From positions 58,165,980 to 58,229,979 of the forward strand of contig NC_068575.1 of assembly GCF_025698545.1 (NCBI RefSeq): a DNA stretch of 64,000 nucleotides, read 5' to 3'. Positions 36,209 to 50,147 of the stretch are shown one piece after another (the stretch's first letter is position 1; each line of letters starts with the position of its first letter). Source of the DNA: Gossypium raimondii. Lineage: Eukaryota > Streptophyta > Magnoliopsida > Malvales > Malvaceae. The notes beneath the pieces are model-generated. The model made no database searches. It saw nothing but the letters and a program-made list of their open reading frames with translations, and was not told the DNA's origin. Made by a program: the position numbers and the translations under genes.

Positions 36209-37611
36209 AAAAATACTAAAATATTAAAATAAATGTTTCTCAACAACTTGAAAAAAATGTATACTTAAATAATACTAAGATAGGTGTAACTTAATAAGTA
36301 AATATCTCTAAAATCAAAATAAAATTTATAATAAAACAAGAGTTATATAATGTTCAAATATTAACAACAAAACAGTAGCATCGTAATAATGAGATAGTAG
36401 CAAAATAATGAGAAAACAATAAAAAATAGCAAAAAAAAAAATTAGACTTTTGCAAATTCTGGTCCGGGTCAAAAAAGCCTTACCCGAGGCCTGACTTGTT
36501 TTTCAAACTGCCTTATTTTCTTGCCCAAACTCATTTTTCAGACATATATTTTTATCAAATCTTTTCACTTTTTAAACAGAGCCTTCAGGCTAGATCCGGT
36601 GACCCAATCCATGAGCAAATCTATTTTAAACTAATATCATAAATAAATGAGTTGTTTGATAATTATCTCAAGGTGGGTTTTTTTTTTTTTTTAAACTTGA
36701 TCTAATCCATCTACTTAAAAAAATTAAGTTTATCTTTACTCGTACTAAAATCCGATTTTTTAAAAAAATCTATTAAATCAAATCGGATCCGAATTCTTTT
36801 GATATACCCAAAATTGAAAATATCAGACATGCTTACGTACAACCAATGATGTTAGGTTTAAGTTTAGTAGGACCGATGATATTGTTCTTAAATGAAATTG
36901 CCATTGGCTTATTTATTCCCAAAAAAATTGCCGAGTCTTGTTAAAAAAATTTCAAGGAGTCAATGCAATTGTTTAATAATGTATATATTTTTAGGTACAG
37001 ATCATTTTTATTAAAATTTAATCAAGAGTTTGTATAATACTTCTTTTTATGACAGCGATGTTTTAAAGTTTCGGGAGAGTTTAGTAAAACTTTTTAAAAT
37101 GTTGAGAGTTTAATGAGAAAATTTTAAATAAAAATTAGGATCTAATTAAATTTTTTTGTAAAATTAATAAGTATTTTTAAAAGTTTTAATTGATTTTTTA
37201 AAAATTTAAAGATATAATGTGAATTTTCAAAATTTTAAAAAGAGTCTAACTAAAATTTTTTAAAAGCTCAAAAAGAGAAATGAAAATTTTTAATAACTTT
37301 AAAAGACTAATTAAAACTTTCTAAAAAGAAAAATCAAATTCTCCTAAGCTACCAGTCTGGCTCTGTTCAGTGACCAAACCAGTAGTTTGCATAGATCTTA
37401 CACTCAGTGATTTGACAACACCTCACTAATTAACCCAAAAGTTATTTTTAGTAAAAGTCAAAAATAAAAAAAATGCTTTTGGGACGCCCCCGAACACCAA
37501 CTGGGAAGTGGGAACAAATAAAGGGACAATAGTTGGCCAAGCACACACAAATGAAATTAACATAACAAACAGGGATACAAACTTTATTCATATAACTATC
37601 ACTTCCTGATT

Positions 37612-38962
<1,351 letters not shown>

Positions 38963-39130
38963 TCAAATAGATGATATTTGGTGACTAACTTCGCTTCAAA
39001 AGCAGGAACCAAATCGTAATTTCTGTTTCACACCCATCTAATTTAGTTTGAAGTCAAAAGTTTAAGTATTTTTAATGCGTAAATTTCTAAAATATGTCTT
39101 TAATTTGCTATAATCCAACTTTAATTATTT

Positions 39131-39752
39131 GGGTAAACTATTAAATTAGTCACTTTTAATTACTTCATATTACATTTTAGTTACTTATGTTTAAAATGTT
39201 ACGTTTTAGTCTTACATTAACGTGTTGTAACATTTTAGTCATTGAGCTGTTAATTGATATTTTTTATATATTTAATGGTGTAACGGTAAACTAATGTGGC
39301 ACGTTAAACCATCATTTCAAACAAAATTTTAGGTTAAATTATACAATTGGTCCCTATATTTTTTCATTTTGAGCAATTTAATTTTTTTTATGTTCTTTTA
39401 ACTTTCCTTTGTTTCTTTTTCTCTATTTTTCCTTCTCTTCTCCCTTTGTTTTCCTCCCTTCTTTATATCTTTTAACATGTTTTTTCTATGTGTTCCACTT
39501 GCCAAAACTAAAGGGGAAGAAGAAAAGAAAAAGAAAAAATTTAAACTATATAATTTAACTTAACAATTTTGTTTGAAATGATGATTTAACGTGCCACGTC
39601 AGCTTACCATTACACCGTTAATGACAATTAACAGCTCAGTGATTAAAATGTTACAACACATTAACATAAGCGACTAAACTGTAACATTTCAAACATAAGT
39701 GATTAAAATGTAATATGAGGTAAACAAAAGTGACTATTTTGATAATTTATCC
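39131..39752. mobile_element. Mutator-like foldback element, copy B
   Basis: A 622-bp element with inverted arms, the same family as 11569-12456 (shared ends GGGTAAACTA, and arms rich in ACGTTTTAGTC and GTTACAACACATTAA). It is flanked by perfect TAATTATTT at 39122-39130 and 39753-39761, a 9-bp target duplication. It lies upstream of the peroxidase pseudogene. No ORF. Confidence 0.88.
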
Positions 39753-39823
39753 TAATTATTTTTATTTGATCTTTCTTATTTAAATATTTAGATAAGACAC
39801 CACCTAAATTGTATTCTTAATAT

Positions 39824-39969
39824 GAAAACTTCTAAAACTTAAGACTTATTAAACAATGGAAAAACAAACAAAAAACATATAAAACCTAAGACAACACGGG
39901 TTTAAATTGACACATGTAATAATTTATTATTCTAAAATACTCTCAAACGATAGTTAAATTGGTTTTATG
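39824..39969. repeat. 145-bp dispersed repeat, copy 2
   Basis: Direct repeat of 35438-35582, differing at only a handful of positions. It begins 72 bp after the end of foldback copy B. Confidence 0.85.
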
Positions 39970-40219
39970 TTTTTCAGTTTAGTTATTTTTACCAAAAAAA
40001 AGTTAACACGAAATCAAAGGTAAATAACTTTTTAACTCTCAACATTAACAGCTTTTTGTCAAATTGGTTTTACTCCTTAGAAGCACACACTTTTTTTTTT
40101 AAGTTTTAAAAATAACTTTTTTCATATTTTAAATAAAACATAAAAATAATTTTAAAAATAAAAAATAAAAACTCTTTAAAATTCAATAAATAAAATTATT
40201 TTAAAAATATAAAAACAAA

Positions 40220-40600
40220 ATTTCATTGTTATCAAAATCGGATTGGTTAGAACGAGAATCAACTGAAGTGTCGATCCGATGAGAGGTAAAAAATCAATTG
40301 ACCCATAAATCAGTATGGATTGATTGAACCAAGCTAAAAATCGAATGAACTTACAGTTGAACAAAATTCAAATTGTTCCGACCAATTGGTTCCTAAAATA
40401 ACAGATCTGACTGGTTCAAAGCAAATAAAATATTAAAAATAAAGACTATAAAAATCAGTTCAACTGATTTTTTTCTCAGTTCAACCAATTTGTACCAGTT
40501 CACGGGTCAATCAATTTTTTTACCTCTCATCAAATCGATATTCCAGCCGGTTCTTGATCCAACTGATCCGGTCCGATTTAGATAACATTGAATATTTTTT
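40220..40600. repeat. Inverted-repeat element, about 380 bp
   Basis: The left arm holds GTTATCAAAATCGGATTGG and CGATCCGATGAGAGGTAAAAAA; the right arm holds their diverged complements TTTTTTACCTCTCATC and GTCCGATTTAGATAAC. Probably a MITE-like or foldback remnant. No coding content; edges approximate. Confidence 0.6.
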
Positions 40601-42269
40601 TTGAATTTTAAAGAGTTTGTTTTTCATGATTTTTTGTTTAAAAAATTATAAATTATTAAACTTTTATGTTTTTAGTTCAAATAAGAGAAGAATTAATTTT
40701 TAATTTTTTCAAAAAACAATTATGTACTTTTAAAAGATAAAGACCAAATTGATAAAAGATTATAAATATTAAGAGCTAAAATAGTTATTTTACATTTGGC
40801 ACTGTTAACTTTAACAGCAAAATTAGATGGAGGGATCAAAATTTTTAAATCAAAAGAAGTACAAGGACTTAATATCTTAAAATTAAAGTATAAGGATTAA
40901 ATTTTGAATTTCAAAAGAGTACAAACAACTTTAACATATTTAAACCTTAATATTTAGAATTTGTTAGAGTCAAAATAGGATTTTCATAAAAAAATTGTAT
41001 TTATTTAATATGATTATATATTTAAAATGTATAAAAATTAATTCTAAATTCATAAATATTGATAGAATTTTCAACTGCGACATTAATTAAACATCTGATA
41101 AATCTCCAACTATTCATTTCCTAGTTTGTTGATATTTACAATTCGAGTTGGGATCCATGAATTTCGCTTTATAAAATGGAATTTATTGATTTTAAAAACG
41201 ACATTAACTTCATTTCTATCTATGAGCAACTTTTTTATATATATATAATTGAGAATAAAGTTTGATCTAAGACATAGAGGATAAAAATATTTTTTTATCA
41301 TTTGACAAAAAATTAAAAATTAATTTAAAATTTCAAAGTATGTGATTAAAATTAATTTAATCACATAAAAGATTACTGAATTTCAATGTTGACATTTATA
41401 AATCTAAAACATTGTCCCATTTTCATGAATAATAATAATAAGTTATAAAATGATCATTGAACTATACAAAAGTTTCATTTAAATTATTATGCTGTTAAAA
41501 TCTTTGGTGTATATAGCCTTATCTGTTCACACCGCATACACTAATTAAAAGCTCTCATTCCCCTTAACTTCTATAGATCAATTTTTTTTTCATGAAATAG
41601 TTTTGAACGTCATGAATTTGCAAACTCAAAATCTAAACAACTTTCTTCTCCGATCTTTGACACCGATAGTCAGGTCAACTTGGACCTTAGGTATGTTCTA
41701 CTCCTTAATGGGTATTTATCTACAATACAAATTGTCAATCCATTGCTTGGAGCTCACTAGCCAGACTTAAAAAAAAGGCTTAACAATTTAATGATTTAAA
41801 TAAAAACTTTTAAGTAGCTCAATAATTTAAATGAAACATTATGAATAGTTCAATACTCATTTTATAATTTTTTAAAATTAAATAATTAAAATATAAATTT
41901 ATTAATAATTTAGTGATCTAAAACGTAATTTACCTTAATAAGACAAACTTACTGTACGATTCTAACAAGGTTTTTAATATATTAGCTAGATATTAATTAT
42001 GTAACAAATCACAAAACCCTATAAACTTAATTTAAATGGAAACTATATAAAAAAAAGTACATTAATCAGAATAGAACGTGGAATAGGTCCGAGACCTTAT
42101 CTCGAAGGAAAATATTCTGGTTCTCTTTGCCCGCACGAAACTATATTCATTGGCTCATTGCCATAAAACGATAAAAACAAATATTCTTATTAATTATTGT
42201 TTTTATAATAAAAATATTTTCCCAAAATTAACATTTAAAAGGAAACCAAAAATTAAGCAGGAATCCAGC

Positions 42270-43632
42270 AGCCTCTATTTCTCACTCTTTGCCCAGAACC
42301 AAATCCCGATTTCTTCCGCAACTTCCGTTGACTTGTTCTCTTTGATTCCGGTACTCCTCTCCCTTCATTTCTTTCTTTCGTTCTTTTTCTTTTCTTTTCT
42401 TGCAGAACCCTTTTGGTTTGCATTGTTACATTGTTGAAAACTTTATGTTTTTTCTTTAAAATTGTTTACGTATTGTTTCTAGTTGTTAATTTGATGATTT
42501 TATTGCTTTCTCTGCATTGATGTTTATGTTGAATACATTTTTTCAATGCCAAAACATTTTAGAATGAGTGAATGAATGAATCGGTTGCCTTAAATAAGTG
42601 GTATTTTATATTTCAGTTTCTTTAATTTTTTTTAAGGAGCTAAAAGGATTGTTTGATGTAGTAGATTGATGAGAAGAAATTAAAAATTCTTTAGTTTTAC
42701 CGATGCTTAGTGAAGTTAATTCTTTTTCATGGCTGTAAAAAGATTAATGCAAAAGCTTGTGTTTTTTGCTCTGTCTTTTTCCTTCTTCTGAATATATATA
42801 ATGTTTAAAACTTGAATGATATTTTGCAGAGAAACACAAAGGAAACTGGGTTTTATTCTAATGCTTCTTTGCCTTAAGATATGCTATTTGTTGGTTAATT
42901 ATCACCTTCTTCATATCAAACCACCAATGGTGTGGATGGCTCGTGCATTCTTTATTGATATGAATGAATCTCATATGTTACTTGTACTTGATGTCTTGGG
43001 GGTATTTAATATGCCCTGGACTTTGAAGTAATTCCTTGTTGCAAATTCTTCTTTTATTCACTCAAGATTGCTTTTACTGCAATGCAGTCTTTAAGTTATT
43101 ACTGTTGCTTGACCGATGACTTTGAGGATATGTCCGTCCTAAGTTAGGTCGAACTGCTAACTCTCTTTTGATTACATGGTGTCTACATTTCTGTACCATG
43201 GCCATCCTCCCCTTGCCCCAATCTCTCCTTTTTTTATTTGATTGATATGAAAAAGAAATAAAAGGAAAAAGAAAACTTAGAAAGTCATTTAAGATAGTAA
43301 TATGTTTCTATGATTGTTTTTCATATATGGCGAGTAGGTTATACTTTTTTTCTTGCTTGGAGGGGAATGCCAATTGTTGCATACTGTATTTGAAATGTCA
43401 AGTGCATTGTTGATCAAATTAAAGCAAATTATAGTCAGATCACAATATATATACACTCACATTTTCTTTTTAAATTTCTTTTGTGATATTCATTTTTTCT
43501 TAAAATTGTAGATCTTATTCATCTTGAAGGAGGAGAAGAATACAGAATTGAACACAACATAACAGAAATTTCATCTTTTTAGAGTGATTGATTGAGGAAT
43601 TTACTTTGATATCAGCTTCTGAAAAGGAAGCT
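42270..43632 (+). promoter_or_regulatory. 5' UTR and leader introns of the TLC-domain gene
   Basis: CT-rich leader-like sequence (about 42270-42350) ends with TTCCG before GTACTCC, a plausible donor. The leader resumes after TTGTAG at about 43511 and runs to the ATG at 43633. Open frames in between are short and lack homology. Exact 5' end unknown. Confidence 0.45.
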
Positions 43633-46600
43633 ATGGAGATAAAATCTTACCAGAATCAGGCTGAGCTGTTGGTGAAGGAATATTTACTAGCAGATTCCGT
43701 CATCCCATATACATCAGTTATTTGTGGCATTTGTGCTTGCAAGATGGTATGTTTCTTAATCAATTTTATGATTCATTATTCAGATTGAAAACAATTCAGT
43801 TGAAGTAGAATGATGAATTGCATCTATATGATTATGAAGCTACACACCGGTGATTCTTTTTCATCGAGCCTTTCTTTCTTTCTAGTTTTTTATTGATATT
43901 TCTCTCATTTCTTCTGTTTACGTCATTCCTTTTTCTCTCTTTTATTACCATTCCCTTTTTCATTTTATCTCCAAAATTTTGGCCATTACCCTTTTCCAGG
44001 TATATGATTTTACACAATTGTTTAGCAATGTTTACTTTAAGAGCTATCCTGGTCTATCAAAACTTCAGCGGACAGAGTGGAGCAACCGGTGACTTATATC
44101 TCTATTTAACTCCAATATGTTCTTGCTATTTACTTTTATTGATACAGAATTAATGTCTAGATGCTTAATGCAGATCCATATCAACCTTTCATGCCATTTT
44201 CATAGCAATTATGTCCCTCTACTTTGTCTTTTGGTCAAATCTCTATTCTGACCATGAATATGCTGGCCCGATTACTTTCCGCAGTTCTGCACTGTCTACC
44301 TTCACGTTGGGGGTGAGGATACCTTCTGCTTTTATTTTGGATGAGAAATCTTGGATTTAGATAACTTTTAATGTTTTATGTTCTTTAATGCTTGGTTTAG
44401 GTATTTGATGATACTAAGAAGTTGATCTGCCTTGCCTTTAGTAACATCCCTTCATGATAATTGGTTTAGTCATACACTTTGATACTTAAATACTAAGAAG
44501 TAGTGTACTATTTAGAAGAAGCAATTAAGTGTTAAGCTTTCTTCATTGAACATTTTAATTTAAAGTCAGTGGAAATATCTCTAATGTGATTTTATTTCAT
44601 TTCAAATTATGTGGGTGGCAGAATAATTGCAAATTGCTGTTGACTTTTATGCTGAGAAATTGGTTCCCATTTACTAAGACATCAACAAAGAGAAATACTA
44701 TATGTTTATCTATGTTATATGCCATGATTATGCCTGCAATATTTCAATTCTTTTGTTTTAATATCATGAAGGCTCTCTGGCATTTTGTTTCCCAGTCCCT
44801 AACAGAATATAAAATATTGTGTTAGCCAAAGTTCTTGTTTATGTAGAAAGCAAGCAATATAATCATGGTGCTAAAATATGCATTGATTTTAACACCATTT
44901 TGCGAATTTTAACATACTTAAACTATATGGTTAAGACCTGCATTTCTCAAACAAGATCAAACTCTGGCATTGGAACTTTATGGTAAGCTGGGTTCATTTC
45001 GGTAGTTATTTGCTAGGCTTGTCTCAATGTATATCAGGTGTGAAGGTTTCTCATCAGAATGAATATCACCATGATGTCTCCGACCCAATCAATGTACAAT
45101 CTCAGTCTGTGTCTCTAATCTTTCACGGTCATGAGGCATGGTGCTCTTCTAACTGAATAAGTAAATCACATCATGGCCATGAGTCTGTGACCTTATACCC
45201 ATTATATTTGTGAAATAATCGATATCTGGTGCAGGGCTAAGTCAATACAGACCTGTCTCACTAGGAGCTTGATCACTGGTTTGTCTAGGATGTGTCTTGA
45301 ACCACCTTGCAGTCAGTATTAAGGAGAAAATACTCCAGGTCGTCATGCTTGGATCATTTCTAGTTGGAACAACCAAATCTGGGGAGCATAGCTACCACAT
45401 TAAGTCTTTGATCCAGTAGTATCTTGATTGTCGTGACTAGTGTAACTAAATCCCAAGAAAACTTAGTCGATAGCTCTTACTCTATTGACATTTGCCAATA
45501 TTTTATGACTTTATGTCATGACTAGGATAACTAAATCCCAAGAAAACTTAGTTGACAGCTCTTACTCTATCCATATATCTATAATAGGATGCAATTTCTA
45601 GAATGTGCTTCTTTTAAGATTTAGTTGAATTAAGCATTTTCTTTGCTTCATTTTGATAAGGCTAAAATATTAAAAAAGTCCTTATAATGTCTCAGATTTC
45701 GCATGTAACCCTCTATAGGATATTGTACTCAACTGAGCCCTTAGCTGAGAAATAAATAAGGATTGGGGCTAATATAAGAAACTTGGGAAAAAATTGGGAT
45801 TTTATAATGTTTAGTATTTACCTTTTTTATATCGCACAGCGATTAACTACAAATGAATGAATAGATAAATTTGCAACATGTCATGAAATTATTTACCAAC
45901 CTCAGACAAATTTACTCAATCTGTCCATCAAGTCAGTTTTTAATGTATCTGGAAGCTAATTGTTGCCTGTTATATGTACAAACGGGAAATATATTTCTGT
46001 AAATTCATCTTGCAGAAACTTTTCATTTTTGGACAGGTATCTCTTGGTTACTTTCTTTCTGACCTTGCAATGATCATTTGGTTTTACCCTTTTCTGGGTG
46101 GAATGGAGTATGTAAGTATTCTGTTGTTTGATTATCATCTTTCCCTACTTTCTCATCTTCATATAGAGGCCTAGTTGGTGAGTGATGGTTGATCTAATCC
46201 TGATGTAAATCAACCTAAAATCTTGTTATTTCAGGTCCTTCACCATCTTCTATCAGTAGCGGGTATAGCAAATCCTATGTTGACAGGGGAGGGTCAGGTT
46301 TACACGTTCATGGTACTCATCTCTGAGAGTACGACCCCTGGGATCAACTTGAGATGGTAAAAACTTTTTCTGTATACTAGTTCATTCCTACCATCGTTTG
46401 TAAAATGCACTAAGGATACCTGGGTTTGTATAGGTATCTTGACACAGCTGGAATGAAGAGATCCAGAGCTTACTTAATTAATGGAGTTGTAATGTTTGTA
46501 GCGTGGCTGGTGAGTACAATCAGTTCAGTTCTTTCAGACGTTCTTCTTTTTCTTTTTCTTTTCCCATCTCTCCTGACTGAGCTTTGGCAGCTTGCTAAAA

Positions 46601-47202
46601 TTGAATTTTGATGTTTATTGATCCAGAGCGAGCTTAATTAATGAACTTTGTTTTTGGCAGGTTGCTAGAATTCTCCTGTTTATGTATCTATTTTACCATA
46701 TCTACTTGCACTATGATCAGGTAAAATTCCTGCAAAACTCTTATCTGGTTTTAGCTATAGGTGTCTATTATTTCCGAGCATCAATTATTTTTCCGAACTT
46801 TTTGAATTCTAACTATTAAACTGCTGACGCATACTATATGTAACTTCAGAACATAGGTCTATTTTGTTATTGCTTAAGTGCTGAGAAAACTTAAGTTCAC
46901 TTCATGACCGATGATAGTAAATCTCGATATAGCACCCTTAGCCATGCTTTGTTCCTTATGCGTTTACATGGATTTGGCATTTAAAAATCAATTTTTTATT
47001 TTTTATTTTATACTGAAAATCGATAAGTTTGGTTATATGTTAACAGCCAACCGCCATTTTCTCCTCAAACCAGGTTAAGCAGGTTAATAGTTTGGGACAG
47101 TTATTAATATCCATTGTGCCTTTAGTCCTATCAGTTATGAACTTAATGTGGTTCGGAAAGATTATCAAGGGACTAATGAAGACATTAGCAAAGAGGCACT
47201 GA
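43633..47202 (+). CDS. TLC-domain membrane protein (TLCD4/TMEM56-like)
   Basis: Member of the TRAM/LAG1/CLN8 (TLC) family of polytopic membrane proteins. Relatives act in lipid handling, but this subgroup has no firm reaction. Eight exons: 43633-43746, 44000-44088, 44174-44312, 46037-46111, 46235-46356, 46434-46509, 46661-46720, 47074-47202, totalling 804 nt and giving 267 aa. It starts MEIKSYQNQAELLVKEYLLA. TLC hallmarks seen: RTEWSNRSISTFHAIF, VSLGYFLSDLAMIIWFYP, GMEYVLHHLLSVAGIA, MVLISESTTPGINLRWYLD and a C-terminal KTLAKRH, a dibasic-type tail suggestive of ER retrieval. Introns carry a two-copy repeat (45434-45571) and a decayed duplication of exon 6/7 sequence (46510-46660). Very similar Arabidopsis proteins exist, by recollection. 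Confidence 0.92.
45434..45571. repeat. Two-copy direct repeat in TLC-gene intron 3
   Basis: About 53 bp, containing AACTAAATCCCAAGAAAACT and AGCTCTTACTCTAT, occurs at 45434-45486 and 45519-45571 with a few mismatches. The period is 85 bp. Confidence 0.85.
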
Positions 47203-49745
47203 AATGTACATCGAAGCAGATACTGGTGAAGTGAGAGTGGGAAAGAGAAACCCTTTCATTTAGGCTCAATGCCCTGTGCATTCCCTGTTTGACTTTGTGA
47301 ATGTTGTAAATGGTGTAAAGAGTATAGGTAAAAACCATAAAACTGTAACGGCTTCTGATTCAATGTAAAAAGGAAAAACCCATCTTGTAGTGCTGAAAAA
47401 TGATTAACAAAATCTGAATAACGATGCATCGATATGAAATCTATTTGGAAATACTAAAGGGCCAGTAATGGAATTTTTTCTTTGGGCACAGTGGATTACA
47501 TTACGCTCATGTGTATGAAGGTGGTTGAATAAATTTTGGTGCTCCATGAGATCATGTCATTGTTTTTCATTGCAATATCCAATCAAAAAGAGACCTTTGT
47601 CTTTGAACTCCCTTACCAAAGCTCCGAAAGGGAGATCCAGATTTGATCCGTAGATTTGCCTATGTGGTAGTATATGGTGTGTTTAGGATAATTGTATTGT
47701 ATCGTAGCAAACGACTCAAAGAATCTTTATATGCATTGCCAAATTCACATACCCCAATAACAAAGCTTCAAGGAAGTCATATCCAGCGATGGAGGGCAAA
47801 TAATGATATAACATGCCATGTGTTACCCGCAAAGGATGTTATCTTTAATCCATCAACATTATCATAATTAGGTCAAGCATCTCATTCTTCTTTCCACTCA
47901 ATTATTGATTCACAAAACATTACATATGATAAATATAATTAGATTGATTATGTATGTAAAAATCACTTAAATAAATTAATATTTTTACACTGTTAGTGGG
48001 CTTTAAACTTCACAAATAGGATTGAATGGCTACAAGTAAATGTAAGATATAGCATAATATTTAAAAATATATATGTATAAAAAAGATAATATTTGATGTA
48101 CTGTCGGTGCATAAACTATATGCACCATCAATGCATCTCCATTCCCACATCATGAATGAGCAAAATATTAAAAATTGAAAGACTTTCTAATAAATGACTA
48201 AAATTTTATTTAAATGTAATTAAAATTAATTATAAATTCTCATCTTCATCCCTTAATAATAATACAAAAGTTTTAACTAAGGGTTTTAAAATGTTGAAAA
48301 AAACCTTATTTCAAATGAAGACAGTTCTTTTCTTGTTCTTTATTACTATTAGCGTGATTCAATTTTATTAGCAAAATAAATTTGAAGGTATGATTTTATT
48401 ACCTTGTTTAAACCTAGTATATATGGTTATGGATTTTGAGAAATTTGTGAATTGTTTTAAAGTTAAAACTCTTTTAATTGGTTGCTTGAACAAGTAATAT
48501 TCTAAAATATAGTGCTAATTATTACTTATTGAAAGTGTTAAATTTGATGGGGCAATAACTTAATTTTTTTAATATTCATATTATTGATGAGTTTCTTTGA
48601 AAAAAGGTCTTCGATAAAAGGAATTGCCCACTATATTAAAATTTCATATAAATTTTAATAATTTTTGAAGATTTTAGTTAATTCTTTACTTCAAATCAAT
48701 TTTCAACTCTAAACTCAAACCTTAATCATATAAATTTCAATTCTAAGAATTAATGAACCCTTTTTATGTTACATAAGGAGGAAGATGAGAAAAGTATAGA
48801 GGAGAGTTATAATTAATTTTAATCATGTTTAAATAAAATTTTAAAACACATTAATGATGTATAAAACACATGTATACATCAAATATTATCCCATAAAAAA
48901 AATAACACTTTTTAAAGTCCAAATATTAATCATTTGAATGTTGTAAATAAATATATAAAGGTAGTTTAGTTTGAAAAAAAACAAAAAAGGAGATAAATAT
49001 TGCAGACAAAATTGAGCGAAAGATTCCCCGAGCTAACTCGTCTTTGGGTCTGTCTATTTGCAGGGAAGTGGGATAAAGTTAATGGTGGAGGCCATGTGTT
49101 TGAATTATGGAAAAATGGTTTTTTGTTAATTGGTTCTCTCATCAAGAGGGCCCTTTGTTTAATACTTTATGTTGAAAGAAAGAAGAAAATGACAAAAGTG
49201 TGGACATCGTAATTATCATTTTGAAACATCAAACACATGTCATCCTGTCAGAAAATAGTTTTTTTAATTAAAGTAGTATTCGACAAACTGTGAAGAATGA
49301 AAAATGCTTTCAACTTTTCTATTCACCCGAAAGGCTTTAACATAATTACATTCAAACCCCGTCCTGCGAAACATAGCACCATGGAGCAAGCGGCCTCAGT
49401 CACCAATCGAACAAGCTGGTGTGGTGAATCACTAGCAGAGGACCAACGTGACAGCGGTGCACAGCAAACTAAGGATCGGGGCTGTCGGAGAGGAGTCGTG
49501 AGGGCCAGGCCCGATGTTGTGAGTGGGAAGGGGGAACCCCAACAAGATGAAATAACGAGAGACAGCATGGTCCAAACTTTATTCGGCCGGAAACAAAGAA
49601 AACAAATAGAAAAGCAAAAAAAGAAAAAGAAAACCGGACGATGACCAGTAGCCACAATGGATCAAAGGATTAAAAGGGAGGGGAAGAGACTCAAGATAAT
49701 AAAAAAGACTGACCAAACTTACTTTCTTTCCTTTTTATATTATTA
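47203..49745. other. Intergenic region
   Basis: TLC-gene 3' UTR followed by AT-rich sequence (47900-49000). From 49330 to 49640 base composition becomes notably GC-richer, with long overlapping open frames on both strands that match nothing I recognise; it may be a fragment of a retroelement. No gene is called. Confidence 0.4.
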
Positions 49746-50147
49746 CTATTTCTGGCAAGTACGATTGAATGTACTGCAATTGTTAGCAACCTTCTTGTCA
49801 CCCATGCACGGACCATATTGTTTACCCGTGCCACAACTTGGAGTTTTTTTAGCGTTGTTAGTGAATGCAGTCTTTGATTTTCCGTTGCTACCGGCGAGCA
49901 CTCGGCGGATGTAGGAATCCGTCAACATCTCCAACTCCATATCGTCACCGATGAAGCTGCTGTAGTCATCATCGTCGAGCCCTGCACTGTCACCGCCACC
50001 GTGGCCACCCCTGAAAGCGGTGTCATTGATCTTCTCCGCTAACACAGCAACTCTGAAATTTTTGGCGTTGAAGATGAGTAATATTGCCATTACAAATAAT
50101 AATGATAGAGAGATTAAACCTCCATCTCTCTTATTAACAACCCTCAT
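49746..50147 (-). CDS. Secreted cysteine-rich peptide precursor
   Basis: Single-exon gene, 133 aa. An N-terminal hydrophobic stretch (residues 11-27, LISLSLLFVMAILLIF) looks like a signal peptide or anchor. An acidic middle (residues 52-75, with DDDD) follows. At 81-84 there is RRVL, which fits the RRxL site cut by site-1 protease in RALF precursors. The C-terminal 30 residues hold four cysteines (105, 114, 124, 131) in the pattern C-x8-C-x9-C-x6-C. Overall it has the build of a processed peptide hormone or apoplastic peptide, but the mature part lacks the YISY/YY motifs of RALF, so I leave the family open. The start at 50147 is the first ATG and precedes the hydrophobic stretch. Confidence 0.75.
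   Translation of the reverse strand: MRVVNKRDGGLISLSLLFVMAILLIFNAKNFRVAVLAEKINDTAFRGGHGGGDSAGLDDDDYSSFIGDDMELEMLTDSYIRRVLAGSNGKSKTAFTNNAKKTPSCGTGKQYGPCMGDKKVANNCSTFNRTCQK

Larger units (their letters stand above)
34510..37611. other. AT-rich intergenic region with several repeats
   Basis: No gene recognised. It contains a SINE-like copy (34807-34967), one copy of a 145-bp dispersed repeat (35438-35582), and a two-copy tandem repeat (36115-36208). A degraded block at 36460-36610 carries GGCCTGA/GCCCAAAC motifs like the GC-rich hAT family at 8725. Confidence 0.45.
39762..42260. other. AT-rich intergenic region with repeats
   Basis: No gene recognised. Holds the second copy of the 145-bp repeat (39824-39969) and a palindromic element (about 40220-40600). 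The rest is AT-rich sequence with short runs and no structure I could name. Confidence 0.4.

Noticed and set aside
49297-49657. Overlapping open frames of 62 to 115 residues on both strands
   Set aside because: GC-richer patch, but none begins in a convincing context or resembles a protein family; possibly retroelement debris.
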